The position numbers and the translations under genes were made by a program. The notes beneath the pieces are model-generated. The model was not told the DNA's origin and made no database searches. It saw only the letters and a list, made by a program, of their open reading frames with translations. A stretch of DNA of 64,000 nucleotides, taken from NCBI RefSeq assembly GCF_900104135.1, contig NZ_FNIV01000001.1:310001-374000 (forward strand). The letters run 5' to 3'. This DNA is from Halomonas shengliensis. GTDB lineage: Bacteria > Pseudomonadota > Gammaproteobacteria > Pseudomonadales > Halomonadaceae. This document shows, piece by piece, positions 9,216-20,215 of this stretch; position 1 is the first letter of the stretch; each line of letters opens with the position of its first letter.

Positions 9216-10177
9216 TCGACCTCCTCATTGTGCAGGGCCTCGGCGGCGCCCAGCAGGCCCGGCCAGGGCGCGGTGACCACCTGGATCGGCAGCGCCGCGT
9301 TGTAGGCCCGCATGCGCCCCTTGTCGGCGAAGGCCTCGCGGAAGCGGCTCTTCGGCAACCAGTCGAGCAGCCGCGGCAGGATGCCCCCGCAAAGGGTGAC
9401 GCCGCCGCGGGCGCCGAGGGTCAGCGCCGCGTCGCCGCAGACGTCGCCGAGGATCTTCAGGAAACGCAGCAGGGTATCACGGGCCACGGGGTCCGCGTCG
9501 GCGGCGGCGGTGACCTCGGCGGGGCTCGCGTGGGCGGGGTTGGCGCCCTTCAGCGAGCAGTGGGCCAGGTAGAGGTCGAGCAGCCCCTGGCCGCAGAGCA
9601 CGCGCTCCACCGATACCCGCCCGTAGCGGTTGCGGAAGTGGCGCAGCAGGTTCTGCTCGCACTCATCGGTGGGGGCGAAGGTGACATGCCCGCCCTCGCC
9701 GGGCAGCGGGATCCAGGCGTGGCGGCCGGGGAAGAGGGTGGCCACGCCGAGCCCGGTGCCGGGCCCGATCACCAGGCGCGCGGCGTGGGAGGCGGGCGTG
9801 CCGGGCTGCACCTCGACCAGCTCGTCCTCGCCCAGGTGGGGGACGCCGAGGGCCTGGGCGGTGAAGTCGTTGATGGTCTTGAAGAGTTCAAGCCTCAGCT
9901 CCGCCTGCACCGCGGCGCGGGAGAAGACCCAGTGGTTGTTGGTCATCTTGATGCGGTCATCATGCACCGGGCAGGCGAAGGCCAGGCAGGCCTCGCGGGG
10001 CGCGCGCTCGCCTACCGCCCCGACCCGGGCCAGGTAGTCGCGCACCGCCTCCACCAGGCCGGGGTAGTCGGCGCAGGGCAGGGTCAGGATGTCGTGGGGC
10101 GCGAAGGCGCCCGGGGTCACCAGGGCGAGTCGGGCGTTGGTGCCCCCGATATCGCCGATCAGGGCGGGTCGAATCAT
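9212..10177 (-). CDS. glk: Glucokinase
   Basis: Glucokinase (321 residues) phosphorylates cytoplasmic glucose with ATP, giving glucose 6-phosphate for the Entner-Doudoroff route. The N-terminal phosphate-binding motif is ALIGDIGGTNARLAL. Other marks are TNNHWVFSR, INDFTAQALGVPHL with the catalytic Asp, VIGPGTGLGVA and the ROK-unrelated glk C-terminus GVTLCGGILPRLLDWL. The ATG at 10177 is preferred over upstream in-frame codons because it gives the family's start. It is the first gene of the operon with mutarotase, aldo/keto reductase and fructokinase, and follows edd with a palindromic repeat between them. Confidence 0.95.
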   Translation of the reverse strand: MIRPALIGDIGGTNARLALVTPGAFAPHDILTLPCADYPGLVEAVRDYLARVGAVGERAPREACLAFACPVHDDRIKMTNNHWVFSRAAVQAELRLELFKTINDFTAQALGVPHLGEDELVEVQPGTPASHAARLVIGPGTGLGVATLFPGRHAWIPLPGEGGHVTFAPTDECEQNLLRHFRNRYGRVSVERVLCGQGLLDLYLAHCSLKGANPAHASPAEVTAAADADPVARDTLLRFLKILGDVCGDAALTLGARGGVTLCGGILPRLLDWLPKSRFREAFADKGRMRAYNAALPIQVVTAPWPGLLGAAEALHNEEVE

Positions 10178-10216
10178 CGTCAATGGTTCTCTAGGGCTGC
10201 GTCGCTCGAAGCTGTT

Positions 10217-10311
10217 CCGGCGACAAGCCTGCGAGGGGGCGCTGTGAACCCCTCCCTGGGCGCTACCGACGCCATCCATGGCGTAGGACCCCCTCTGCGG
10301 CTTGTCCCCGG
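10217..10311. repeat. Intergenic palindromic repeat (Halomonas-type) between edd and glk
   Basis: This is a 95-bp element with imperfect terminal inverted repeats: 10217-10239 against 10289-10311, 19 of 23 positions pairing, both built around GACAAGCC/GGCTTGTC. A perfect internal palindrome sits at 10269-10284 (ACGCCAT-CC-ATGGCGT). It fills most of the 182-bp edd-glk gap. I recall closely similar elements scattered through Halomonas genomes, which would make this a REP/MITE-like repeat. It could act as a transcript-end or stability element between edd and glk. Confidence 0.7.
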
Positions 10312-10359
10312 CGCTTCTCACTATCTCACATGCCGTGGATCAGACGGCCTCGGCGTGGC

Positions 10360-12246
<1,887 letters not shown>

Positions 12247-12267
12247 GGGACACCTCGGCGGTTTGTT

Positions 12268-12283
12268 TTGGTAAGTTTACCAA
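12268..12283. promoter_or_regulatory. Palindromic operator candidate upstream of edd
   Basis: TTGGTAAGTTTACCAA, with 7-bp arms and a 2-bp centre, lies 22 bp upstream of the edd ATG. A second AT-rich element at 12331-12345 (TGTAGTTTTCTTACC) resembles HexR-type sites. Gluconate and ED genes are commonly controlled by HexR or GntR-type repressors. The protein that binds here cannot be told from the window. Confidence 0.5.
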
Positions 12284-12361
12284 TATAGATTGCGAGCTTT
12301 CGCCAATCCTAGCGGAATTGTTGTCCTTTTTGTAGTTTTCTTACCTTGAAGGGGCCGCGGC

Positions 12362-13759
12362 TCACAGCCCCAGCAGGCGTAGCAGCCAGCGCCGGTAGGG
12401 CGGGTTGAGCCAGCCTACCGCGCTGCGTCGCGACTGGACGAAGACGCTGCGCTCCAGGCTGAAGCGACGGAAGCCCGCCTCGCCCTGGTAGGCGCCGATG
12501 CCGCTCGCGCCGACCCCGCCGAAGGGCAGGGCGGGCACGGCGTTGTGCCACAGGGTGTCGTTGAACACCACGCCGCCGGAGTGGGTGGTCTGAAGCACCC
12601 GGCGGCGCAGGTCGGGGTCGTCGGTGAAGGCATAGAGCGCCAACGGACGCGGGCCGGCAGCGACGCGGGCCAGGGCATGGGCCATGTCGGGCACGCCGAT
12701 CACCGCGAGCCAGGGGCCGAAGATCTCCTCCTGCATGATCCGCAGGTCGTCGGTGGGGTCGACCACCAGGGTAGGCGGCAGCTTGACCCCGCCGCTGGCA
12801 AGCTCGAGCCGCTCGCCGAGCGCTATCACCCGGCAGCCGCGGTCGCGGGCCTCGGCGAGCATCGCCTCGAGGCGCTCGCGCTGTGCCTTTCCCGGCACCG
12901 CACCGTAGTCGCGGCTGGCGCTGCCCTCGGGGTAGAAGCGCGCCACCTGGCGTTCCAGCGCCTTGAGGAAGGGGTCGAGGCGCGAGGCCTCGATCAGCAC
13001 ATGGTCGGGGGCGATGCAGGTGCGCCCGGCGTTGAGCCACTTGCCGAAGGCGATGCGCTCGGCAGCCTTCTCCAGGTCGGCGTCGGCGGCCACCAGGGCC
13101 GGGCTCTTGCCGCCGAGCTCCAGGGTGACCGGCGTCAGGTTGGCCGCCGCGGCGCGTGCCACCTCGCGGCCGATGGCCCCGCCGCCGGTGAACAGCAGGT
13201 GGTCGAAGGGCAGGGCGGCGAAGGCGCGCGCGACCTCGGCGTCGCCCTCCACCACACATAGCTCCTCGGGGGCGAAGTAGCGCGCCGCGAGCCTGGCCAT
13301 CAGCGCCGAGGTGGCCGGGGTGTGCTCGCTGGGCTTGATCATCACCCGGTTGCCGGCGGCCAGGGCGTCGATGGCGGGCAGCCAGGCCAGGCTCCAGGGG
13401 TAGTTGGAGGGGGCGATGATGCCCACCACCCCCAGCGGCTGGGGGTGGGTGCGCGCGGTGGCCGGCTGGAGCCGCCAGGGCACGGCGGCTCGGCGCGGGC
13501 GCATCCAGCGGCGCAGGTGGCGCCGCGCATGACGCACCGCCTGCAGCACGGTGGCGATCTCCGCCAGCCGGCTCTCGGCCTCGGCGCGGTGGCCGAAGTC
13601 CTCGCCGATGGCGGCGATGATCTCCTCGCGGTGGTGCCGGGTCAGGGCCGCCAGCCGGGCCAGGCGATCGCGGCGCTCGGCCAGGCTGGGATAGGGGGCG
13701 GCCGAGAAGGCGCGGCGCTGGGCGTCGAGGCGCGCGGTCAGGGCGCGGGCATCATCCAT
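12362..13759 (-). CDS. Aldehyde dehydrogenase (coniferyl-aldehyde dehydrogenase-like)
   Basis: This NAD(P)-dependent aldehyde dehydrogenase of 465 residues oxidises aldehydes to acids. Key features are the catalytic Glu in TLELGGKSPALV, the catalytic Cys in NAGRTCIAPDH, and the cofactor and cap region IMQEEIFGPWLAV. It lacks the ~30 N-terminal residues of classic ALDHs and ends in a hydrophobic tail (RRWLLRLLGL). This is the pattern of the coniferyl-aldehyde / fatty-aldehyde (ALDH3-like) group. The ATG at 13759 has AAGGA upstream; an in-frame ATG at 13807 is possible but lies in poorly family-like sequence. The substrate is not deducible. It is the most upstream gene of this leftward block and diverges from the next gene. 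Confidence 0.88.
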   Translation of the reverse strand: MDDARALTARLDAQRRAFSAAPYPSLAERRDRLARLAALTRHHREEIIAAIGEDFGHRAEAESRLAEIATVLQAVRHARRHLRRWMRPRRAAVPWRLQPATARTHPQPLGVVGIIAPSNYPWSLAWLPAIDALAAGNRVMIKPSEHTPATSALMARLAARYFAPEELCVVEGDAEVARAFAALPFDHLLFTGGGAIGREVARAAAANLTPVTLELGGKSPALVAADADLEKAAERIAFGKWLNAGRTCIAPDHVLIEASRLDPFLKALERQVARFYPEGSASRDYGAVPGKAQRERLEAMLAEARDRGCRVIALGERLELASGGVKLPPTLVVDPTDDLRIMQEEIFGPWLAVIGVPDMAHALARVAAGPRPLALYAFTDDPDLRRRVLQTTHSGGVVFNDTLWHNAVPALPFGGVGASGIGAYQGEAGFRRFSLERSVFVQSRRSAVGWLNPPYRRWLLRLLGL

Positions 13760-13851
13760 GCGAGGGTCCTTGAGGCGGTGATGGCAAGGGGTCGGGAGTC
13801 TGGGCACAATGTAGGCCCTTCGCCAACGCCTTGTCAGCCGCCGGAGTCGCC

Positions 13852-14994
13852 ATGCCCTCGCTCGTGTCGCAGGAAGTGCCCGCCATCGAGGCGCTGCCCG
13901 CCGCCGACTGGAACGCCCTGGTCGACGACGACTCCCCCTTCCTGCGCCATGAGTTCCTGCACGCCCTGGAGGCCAGCGGCGCGGTGGCGCCGGCCTCCGG
14001 CTGGGTGCCGCGCCACCAGACGCTGTGGCAGGGGCGGCGGCTGGTGGGCGTCATGCCGCTTTACCACAAGTATCACTCCCTCGGTGAATACGTCTTCGAC
14101 TGGGCCTGGGCCGATGCCTGGGAGCGCGCCGGCGGGCGCTACTACCCCAAGGCGCTCACCGCCGTTCCCTTCACCCCGGCGCCGGGACCGCGGCTGGCCC
14201 TGGCGCCGGGCATCGATCCGCTCGCCGCCCGCGAGGCCCTGGCCGCGGCCTGGGAAGACGATCCGGCCCTGTCGAGCTGGCACCTGCTGTTCGCCACGGA
14301 CGCCGAGGTGGCCGACTGGCAGGCGGCGCGCCCGGGCCTGCTGGCCCGCCATGGGGTGCAGTTCCAGTGGCGGGACGCCGGCTACGGTGACTTCGAGGGC
14401 TTCCTCGCCGCCCTGACCGCCAAGCGGCGCAAGGCGATCCGCCGCGAGCGGCGCCTGGTCGCCGACCAGGGGCTGACCCTGCACCGCCTGGAGGGCGAGG
14501 CGATCGACGCCGCGGCCCTCGAACACTTCTTTCGCTGCTACGAGATCACCTACCTCGAGCGCGGCCGCAGCGGTTACCTGAGCCTGGAGTTCTTTCGTCG
14601 CCTGCGCGCCACGCTGCCGGAGGCCCTGCTGCTGATCCAGGCGCGCCTCGAGGACAAGCCGGTGGCGGCGGCGCTCTGCCTGCAGGGCGCACGCACCCTC
14701 TACGGCCGCTACTGGGGAAGCGAGGTGGTCGCCGACTGCCTGCACTTCGAGGCCTGCTACTACCAGGGCATCGAGCACTGCCTCGAGCGCGGCTTGACCA
14801 CCTTCGACCCCGGCACCCAGGGCGAGCACAAGCTGTCCCGAGGCTTTGCCCCGCGGCTGCTCACCTCGCTGCACCATATCGCCGACCCGCGGCTGCGCGA
14901 CGCCGTGGCTCGCTTCTGCGCCGAGGAGCGCGAGCATGTGCTGGCCTACCGCCGAGCCGCCGAGGCGGCGCTGCCTTTCCGGCGCGGGGCCTAG
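13852..14994 (+). CDS. DUF482 / peptidogalycan biosynthesis (FemAB-GNAT-like) protein
   Basis: This is a predicted cytoplasmic acyltransferase-like protein of 380 residues in the DUF482 family, related in fold to GNAT and FemAB peptidyl transferases. Recognisable marks are the early FLRHEFLHALEASGAV, the LTAKRRKAIRRERRLV basic motif near residue 195, and the C-terminal YYQGIEHCLERGLTTFDPGTQGEHK. The role is not established; the family name 'peptidogalycan biosynthesis' is by similarity. The ATG at 13852 follows a GGAG; an in-frame TTG at 13831 would add seven residues. It lies alone between an aldehyde dehydrogenase and ftsB. Confidence 0.85.
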   Translation: MPSLVSQEVPAIEALPAADWNALVDDDSPFLRHEFLHALEASGAVAPASGWVPRHQTLWQGRRLVGVMPLYHKYHSLGEYVFDWAWADAWERAGGRYYPKALTAVPFTPAPGPRLALAPGIDPLAAREALAAAWEDDPALSSWHLLFATDAEVADWQAARPGLLARHGVQFQWRDAGYGDFEGFLAALTAKRRKAIRRERRLVADQGLTLHRLEGEAIDAAALEHFFRCYEITYLERGRSGYLSLEFFRRLRATLPEALLLIQARLEDKPVAAALCLQGARTLYGRYWGSEVVADCLHFEACYYQGIEHCLERGLTTFDPGTQGEHKLSRGFAPRLLTSLHHIADPRLRDAVARFCAEEREHVLAYRRAAEAALPFRRGA

Positions 14995-15089
14995 CCTCTT
15001 CGCCGAGCCTGCCGCCGAGATTGGCCCTGCCGGCGGGCCGCTAAGATGGCATAATGCCTGCCATCGTAACGACGTAACGGGAAGGCACC

Positions 15090-15425
15090 ATGCTCAAGGG
15101 GTTGGCGCTGGCGCTGACGGTGCTGCTGGCGCTGCTGCAGTACCGGCTATGGCTCGGCCAGGGCGGCATCGAGGAGCTCGCCGAGGTGCGCGAGCGGGTG
15201 GCGTCGCTGGAGGCGGCCAACCAGCCGCTGCGCGACCGCAACGCGCGCCTGGCGGCCGAGGTGCTCGACCTCAAGACAGGCCTCGATGCCATCGAGGAGC
15301 GGGCACGCAGCGACATCGGCATGGTGCGCACCGACGAGCAGTTCTTCTGGGTGCCCGACGTGGCGGTGGAGGCCGAGCCGGTGGTTAACCCGCTGCCCGC
15401 CACCGAGCTGGAGGCGCGCCGATGA
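15090..15425 (+). CDS. ftsB: Cell division protein FtsB
   Basis: This small bitopic membrane protein of 111 residues belongs to the FtsQBL divisome subcomplex. It has one N-terminal membrane segment (LALALTVLLALLQYRLWL). A periplasmic coiled coil follows at about residues 28-70 (VRERVASLEAANQPLRDRN), then the conserved ERARSDIGMVRTDEQFFWV. The stop overlaps the ispD start (ATGA). ftsB-ispD-ispF-truD-surE-pcm-nlpD-rpoS is a classic gammaproteobacterial run, which supports the call. Confidence 0.95.
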   Translation: MLKGLALALTVLLALLQYRLWLGQGGIEELAEVRERVASLEAANQPLRDRNARLAAEVLDLKTGLDAIEERARSDIGMVRTDEQFFWVPDVAVEAEPVVNPLPATELEARR

Positions 15426-16156
15426 GGGCGGAGCCCTGGCTGGTGGTGCCCGCGGCCGGCCGCGGACGACGCATGGGCGCCGACCGCCCCAAGCAGTACC
15501 TGACCCTGGCCGGGCGCCCGGTGCTGGCGCATACCCTGGCGCGGCTGCACGCCGCCTTCCCGGCGGCGAGGCTGTGCCTCTGCCTCGATCCCGACGACGC
15601 CTGGTTCGACCCGGCCTGGGTACCCTTCGCCGACTGGCGGTGGGTAGCCGGCGGCGCCGAGCGCGCCGACTCCGTGGCCAATGCCCTGGCGGCCATCGCC
15701 GACGAGGCCCGCGAGGACGACCTGGTGCTGGTCCACGACGTGGCGCGGCCCTGCGTGGCGCTCGATGACCTGCGTCGGCTCAAGCAGGCGCTTGACGATG
15801 ACTTGGTGGGCGGGCTGCTGGCCGCCCCAGTAGCGGATACCATGAAGCGCGACGACGGCGCCGGCCGGGTGGCCGCCACCGAGCCCCGCGACGGGCTGTG
15901 GCACGCCCTGACGCCCCAGGGGTTCCGCCATGGCCTGCTGGCCCGGGCGCTTGCCGCGGCCGCCGACGCGGGCGTGGCGGTCACCGACGAGGCCTCGGCG
16001 GTCGAAGCGCTGGGCGAGGCGCCTCTGCTGGTGCCGGGGCGGCGCGACAACCTCAAGATCACCCATCCCGAGGACCTGGCGCTGGCCGGGCTGATCCTGG
16101 CCGCCCAGGCCTCGGCCGAGAACGAGACGGCGCCGGCGGGCGCCGCGGAGAGATGA
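15422..16156 (+). CDS. ispD: 2-C-methyl-D-erythritol 4-phosphate cytidylyltransferase
   Basis: IspD is the third step of the MEP isoprenoid pathway and makes CDP-methylerythritol from MEP and CTP. The 244-residue protein begins with the nucleotide-binding signature [20 protein letters not shown]. It has [11 protein letters not shown] in the middle and [15 protein letters not shown] towards the end. It overlaps ftsB by 4 nt and abuts ispF, with which it forms an operon and a consecutive biochemical unit. A short Ala/Glu-rich tail after ILAAQASAE is a small extension. Confidence 0.96.
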   Translation: MRAEPWLVVPAAGRGRRMGADRPKQYLTLAGRPVLAHTLARLHAAFPAARLCLCLDPDDAWFDPAWVPFADWRWVAGGAERADSVANALAAIADEAREDDLVLVHDVARPCVALDDLRRLKQALDDDLVGGLLAAPVADTMKRDDGAGRVAATEPRDGLWHALTPQGFRHGLLARALAAAADAGVAVTDEASAVEALGEAPLLVPGRRDNLKITHPEDLALAGLILAAQASAENETAPAGAAER

Positions 16157-16689
16157 TGCGAATCGGCCATGGCTTCGACGTCCACCGCTTCGGCGAGGGC
16201 GACCACCTGATGATCGGCGGTGTCGCCGTGCCCTTCGAGCGCGGCTTCATCGCCCACTCCGACGGCGACGTGCTGCTTCACGCCATCAGCGACGCCCTGC
16301 TCGGGGCCTGCGCCCTGGGCGATATCGGCCGCCACTTCCCGGACACCGATCCGGCCTGGAAGGGCGCCGACAGCCGCGACCTGTTGCGCCGCGTGGTGGC
16401 CTTGGTGCGCGAGGCCGGCTACCGGGTCGGCAACCTCGATGCCACCCTGATGGCCCAGGCGCCGAAGATGGCCCCCCACGTGGGAGCCATGGCGGCCAAC
16501 ATCGCCGACGACCTGGGTGTGGCGCGCGGTGCGGTCAACGTCAAGGCCACCACCACCGAACGGCTGGGCTTCACCGGCCGCGGCGAGGGGATCGCCGCCG
16601 AGGCGGTGGCGCTGCTGCTGCCGGTCGCCGGCATGTCGGTCTCAGATGTGCCGGTCGCGGACCGGCAGGGCGAGCCTGCCGGTGAGTGA
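16156..16689 (+). CDS. ispF: 2-C-methyl-D-erythritol 2,4-cyclodiphosphate synthase
   Basis: IspF cyclises CDP-ME 2-phosphate in the MEP pathway. It begins [12 protein letters not shown], with the zinc-binding Asp and His, and contains [24 protein letters not shown] and [20 protein letters not shown]. The start is ambiguous between consecutive ATGs at 16153 and 16156; the second gives the textbook N-terminus. The gene is about 15 residues longer at the C-terminus than E. coli IspF. Its 3' end overlaps truD by 8 nt. Confidence 0.95.
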   Translation: MRIGHGFDVHRFGEGDHLMIGGVAVPFERGFIAHSDGDVLLHAISDALLGACALGDIGRHFPDTDPAWKGADSRDLLRRVVALVREAGYRVGNLDATLMAQAPKMAPHVGAMAANIADDLGVARGAVNVKATTTERLGFTGRGEGIAAEAVALLLPVAGMSVSDVPVADRQGEPAGE

Positions 16690-17758
16690 GGTCGACGCCC
16701 CCCGCGAGCCCGATGCCATTGCCTGGCCCCCGACCTGGCCGCGATCGCTCGACGACGCCTTCGGCCCGCCGCCGCCCGGGGAGTACCGGGCGCGCCCCGA
16801 GGACTTCCAGGTCGAGGAGGTGCTCGACTTCGCCCCCGAGGGGGAGGGCGAGCACCTGTGGCTGTTCATCGAGAAACGCGACCTGACCACCGCCATGGCG
16901 GTCAAGGCGCTGGCGCGGTTGTGCGAGGTGTCGCCGCGGGTGGTGGGCGTCTCGGGCATGAAGGATCGCGTCGCCGTGACCCGTCAGTGGCTCTCGGTGC
17001 AGCTGCCGGGGCGCGTGGCGCCGGCGGGCCTCGTTGATGCGCTGGCCGAGCAGGGCATACGGGTGCTGGAGATGGCCCGCCATCCGCGCAAGCTCAAGCG
17101 CGGCGTGCACCGCGCCAACCGCTTCCGGCTGCGGCTCACCGGGCCGGCGGTGGAATCGCCGGGCTTCACGCCGCGCTGGGAGCGACTGCTCGAGCGCGGC
17201 GTGCCCAACCTCTTCGGTCCCCAGCGCTTCGGTCCCGATGGGCGCAACCTGCTGCGCGCCCGCGCGCTGCTGGCCCGGGGCTGGCGCAAGCGTGACGACC
17301 GCGACGGCATGCTGCTCTCGGCGGCGCGCAGCTTCCTGTTCAACGAGGCACTCGCCGAGCGCCTGGCCGATGGCAGCTGGGAGACGCTGCTGCTGGGCGA
17401 GGTGGCGATCCTCGACGGCACGGCGAGCCAGTTCACCGTCGAGGCGCCGGACGCCGAGCTCGCGGAGCGGGCGGCGCGCCTCGACCTGCACGCCAGCGGC
17501 GTGCTGTGGGGTGTGGGGCGCTCCGCGGCGAACGGCGAGGCGCTGGCCCGCGAGGCCCGCCTGGCCGGCCGCTACCCGGCGCTGTGTGCCGGCCTCGAGC
17601 GGGCCGGGGTGCGTCTCGCGCGTCGGCCGTTGCGGCTGCGCCTCGCCGAGGCGAGCCTTGAGCTCGGCACCGATGCGCTCTGGCTCACCTTCACGCTGCC
17701 TCGCGGGGCTTTCGCCACCGCGGTGCTCAGGGAATTGATCGCGCACCCGACCCTGTGA
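16682..17758 (+). CDS. truD: tRNA pseudouridine(13) synthase TruD
   Basis: TruD isomerises U13 of tRNA-Glu to pseudouridine. The 358-residue protein has [31 protein letters not shown] at the start, the catalytic Asp in [13 protein letters not shown], the insertion (TRUD) domain containing [12 protein letters not shown], and a C-terminal catalytic lobe. The reading frame extends upstream into ispF. The GTG at 16682, overlapping the ispF end by 8 nt, gives an N-terminus of normal length. It lies in the ispDF-truD-surE-pcm operon. Confidence 0.93.
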   Translation: MSEVDAPREPDAIAWPPTWPRSLDDAFGPPPPGEYRARPEDFQVEEVLDFAPEGEGEHLWLFIEKRDLTTAMAVKALARLCEVSPRVVGVSGMKDRVAVTRQWLSVQLPGRVAPAGLVDALAEQGIRVLEMARHPRKLKRGVHRANRFRLRLTGPAVESPGFTPRWERLLERGVPNLFGPQRFGPDGRNLLRARALLARGWRKRDDRDGMLLSAARSFLFNEALAERLADGSWETLLLGEVAILDGTASQFTVEAPDAELAERAARLDLHASGVLWGVGRSAANGEALAREARLAGRYPALCAGLERAGVRLARRPLRLRLAEASLELGTDALWLTFTLPRGAFATAVLRELIAHPTL

Positions 17759-17783
17759 CGGGGCGCCCAGACGAGGAGACGAG

Positions 17784-18530
17784 ATGCGTCGACTGCTGCT
17801 CTCCAACGACGATGGCGTGCATGCCCCCGGCCTGCGTGCCCTGCACGATGCCCTGGCGGCCCACGCCAGGCTGCGCGTGGTGGCCCCGGACCGCGACAAG
17901 AGCGGGGCCAGCAACTCCCTGACTCTGACCCGGCCGCTGGCGCTCTCGGCGCTGGACAACGGCTTCTACAGCGTCGACGGCACCCCGGCGGACTGCGTCT
18001 ACCTGGGGGTCAACGGCGTCTGGGACGAGAAGCCCGACCTGGTGATCTCCGGCATCAACCACGGCGGCAACCTGGGCGACGACGTGCTCTACTCGGGCAC
18101 CGTGGCCGCCGCCATGGAGGGACGCAACCTGGGCATGCCGGCCATCGCCATGTCGCTGGTGGGTCACCGCCACTTCGACACCGCCGGCCGGGTGGCGGCG
18201 AGCCTGGTGGGCGCCGCGGACCAGCTCTCGCTGCCGCCGCGCAGCCTGCTCAACGTCAACGTGCCCGACCTCCCGTGGAGCGAGATCCAGGGCTTCCGGG
18301 TCACCCGCCTGGGCTATCGCGGCCCGGCGGCGCGGCCCCAGGAGGTGCGCGACCCGCGGGGACGGGTGCGCTGGTGGATCGCCGCCGTGGGCGAAAACGC
18401 CGACGACGGCCCCGATACCGACTTCGCCGCCGTGGAGGCGGGCTTCGTCTCCATCACCCCGCTGCAGACCGACCTCACCCGGCATGCGGCTATCGCGGAC
18501 GTCAAGGGCTGGCTGGATGCACTCACCTGA
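17784..18530 (+). CDS. surE: 5'/3'-nucleotidase SurE
   Basis: SurE is a metal-dependent survival phosphatase (248 residues) that dephosphorylates nucleoside monophosphates, and also polyphosphate in some species. The metal site motif is [17 protein letters not shown] at the N-terminus. [22 protein letters not shown] and the Asn/Ser ligands ([12 protein letters not shown]) are present. An AGGAG precedes the ATG. It lies between truD (25 bp) and pcm (overlap), the conserved surE-pcm-nlpD-rpoS stationary-phase order. Confidence 0.96.
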   Translation: MRRLLLSNDDGVHAPGLRALHDALAAHARLRVVAPDRDKSGASNSLTLTRPLALSALDNGFYSVDGTPADCVYLGVNGVWDEKPDLVISGINHGGNLGDDVLYSGTVAAAMEGRNLGMPAIAMSLVGHRHFDTAGRVAASLVGAADQLSLPPRSLLNVNVPDLPWSEIQGFRVTRLGYRGPAARPQEVRDPRGRVRWWIAAVGENADDGPDTDFAAVEAGFVSITPLQTDLTRHAAIADVKGWLDALT

Positions 18531-19197
18531 ACGGCTGGCCGAGCTGGTGCGCGGCGTGGGGATGACCTCCCAGCGCACCCGCGATCGCATGGTGGAGCGT
18601 CTGGCCGCCCAGGGCATCCGCGACCCGCGCGTGAAGGAGACCCTGGCGCGGGAGCCGCGCCACCTCTTCCTGGACGAGGCGCTGGCCCATCGCGCCTACG
18701 AGGACACCTCGCTGCCCATCGGCCACGGCCAGACCCTCTCCCAGCCATGGATCGTGGCGCGCATGACCGAGCTGGTGCTGCAGGAGGCGCCCGAGCGGGT
18801 GCTGGAGGTGGGCACCGGCTCCGGCTACCAGACGCTGATCCTGTCGCGGCTGGTGCCGGAACTCTGGTCCATCGAGCGAATCAATGCCTTGCACCGGCGT
18901 GCCGCCGAGCGGCTGCGCCTGCTGGGGGCGCGCAACCTCCACCTGCGCCTGGCCGACGGCGGCCATGGCTGGGAGGAGGCGGCCCCCTTCGATGTCATCC
19001 TGCTCACCGCCTGTGCCAGCGAGCTGCCCACGGCGCTGCTCGCCCAACTCGCCGGGGGGGGCGTGCTGATCACCCCGCTCGCCGACGCCCGCGGCCGCCA
19101 GTGGCTGACCCGGGTGCAGCGCCAGGGCGACCAGTTCGAGCGGCGGCGGCTGGAGCCGGTGCGCTTCGTGCCGCTGCTGGAAGGCGTCATCCGTTGA
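18517..19197 (+). CDS. pcm: Protein-L-isoaspartate O-methyltransferase
   Basis: Pcm methylates isoaspartyl residues in aged proteins using S-adenosylmethionine, starting their repair. It has [29 protein letters not shown] and the SAM motif [12 protein letters not shown]. It ends with [12 protein letters not shown]. The ATG at 18517 (226 residues) overlaps surE by 14 nt. An internal ATG at 18562 ([10 protein letters not shown]) matches the usual start in Pseudomonas and could be the real one. The catalytic-loop sequence is slightly atypical ([13 protein letters not shown] instead of VTAA...). Confidence 0.93.
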   Translation: MHSPERLAELVRGVGMTSQRTRDRMVERLAAQGIRDPRVKETLAREPRHLFLDEALAHRAYEDTSLPIGHGQTLSQPWIVARMTELVLQEAPERVLEVGTGSGYQTLILSRLVPELWSIERINALHRRAAERLRLLGARNLHLRLADGGHGWEEAAPFDVILLTACASELPTALLAQLAGGGVLITPLADARGRQWLTRVQRQGDQFERRRLEPVRFVPLLEGVIR

Positions 19198-19210
19198 AAG
19201 GAGCTCTCAG

Positions 19211-20215
19211 TTGAAGCGATATCTCGGCCTGGTGATCCGGGGTGCCGGCATGGGCGCCGCCGACGCCGTTCCCGGCGTCTCGGGCGGCACCATCGCCTTC
19301 ATCACCGGCATCTACGAGGAGCTGATCCACACCATCAAGCGCTTCGGCCCCAGCGCCTTCGGCGCCTGGCGCCGCGGCGGGGTGGCGGGGCTCGTCGCCC
19401 ACCTCAACCTGGCCTTCCTGGTGCCGCTGCTGGCGGGCATCCTGGTGAGCCTGGTCAGCGTCGCCCACCTGGTGGTGTGGCTCATGGAGGATCACCCGCT
19501 GCTGCTCAACGGCTTCTTCTTCGGCCTGGTGCTGGCCTCGGCGCTGGTGGTCAGCCGCCATCCCGCCGACTGGAAGTGGTGGCACATCGCGCCATTGGTG
19601 GCCGGGCTGCTGCTGGCCCATGGCCTGCCCGCACTGATGCCGCTGGTCAGCGAGCTAGGCAGCCGCGAGACCATGCTGGTGGTGGGCGGGGCCATCGCCA
19701 TCAGCGCCATGATCCTGCCCGGCGTCTCGGGCAGCTTCCTGCTGCTGACCATGGGGCTCTACGGCACCGTGATGGATGGCATCCGCGGCTTCGACCTGGG
19801 GCTGATCGGCCTGTTCGGGGCGGGCTGCGCGGCGGGGCTCTTCGCCTTCTCGCGGCTGCTCTCCTGGCTGCTCGACCGTCACCACACCGCGACCCTGCAG
19901 CTGCTGGTGGGCTTCATCGTGGGGTCGCTGCCGGTACTCTGGCCGTGGCGGGAACTGGTACGCTACCAGCTCGGCCCCGAGGGACAGATGATTCCGCTGG
20001 ATTTCCGCTACCTGACACCTGGCGACTATGCCCTGCTCACCGGCGATGCCCCCCAGTTGCTGGCCGTGACGGCCCTGATGCTGGCGGGGGCGGCCACGGT
20101 GCTGCTGATCGACCACGGCGGTCGGCACGCCACCCGGTCGCGTCCGGCCGGCGGGGCCACCACACATGGGGCAAGCCCCGACGGGGCGAACAAGGAGGAA
20201 GGCTCTGATGCGTAA
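19211..20215 (+). CDS. DUF368 membrane protein (PopT-type undecaprenyl-phosphate flippase family)
   Basis: This polytopic inner-membrane protein of 334 residues belongs to the DUF368 family. Family members (PopT) were recently linked to recycling of the lipid carrier undecaprenyl phosphate across the membrane. The two hallmark repeats are visible: DAVPGVSGGTIAFITGIYEE near residue 18 and LPGVSGSFLLLTMGLYGTV near residue 172. Each is followed by hydrophobic segments. The start is a TTG at 19211 with AAAGGAGC upstream. It sits between pcm and nlpD, and its stop overlaps the nlpD start. Its insertion into the pcm-nlpD pair is unlike E. coli but suits the cell-wall context of nlpD. Confidence 0.88.
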   Translation: MKRYLGLVIRGAGMGAADAVPGVSGGTIAFITGIYEELIHTIKRFGPSAFGAWRRGGVAGLVAHLNLAFLVPLLAGILVSLVSVAHLVVWLMEDHPLLLNGFFFGLVLASALVVSRHPADWKWWHIAPLVAGLLLAHGLPALMPLVSELGSRETMLVVGGAIAISAMILPGVSGSFLLLTMGLYGTVMDGIRGFDLGLIGLFGAGCAAGLFAFSRLLSWLLDRHHTATLQLLVGFIVGSLPVLWPWRELVRYQLGPEGQMIPLDFRYLTPGDYALLTGDAPQLLAVTALMLAGAATVLLIDHGGRHATRSRPAGGATTHGASPDGANKEEGSDA

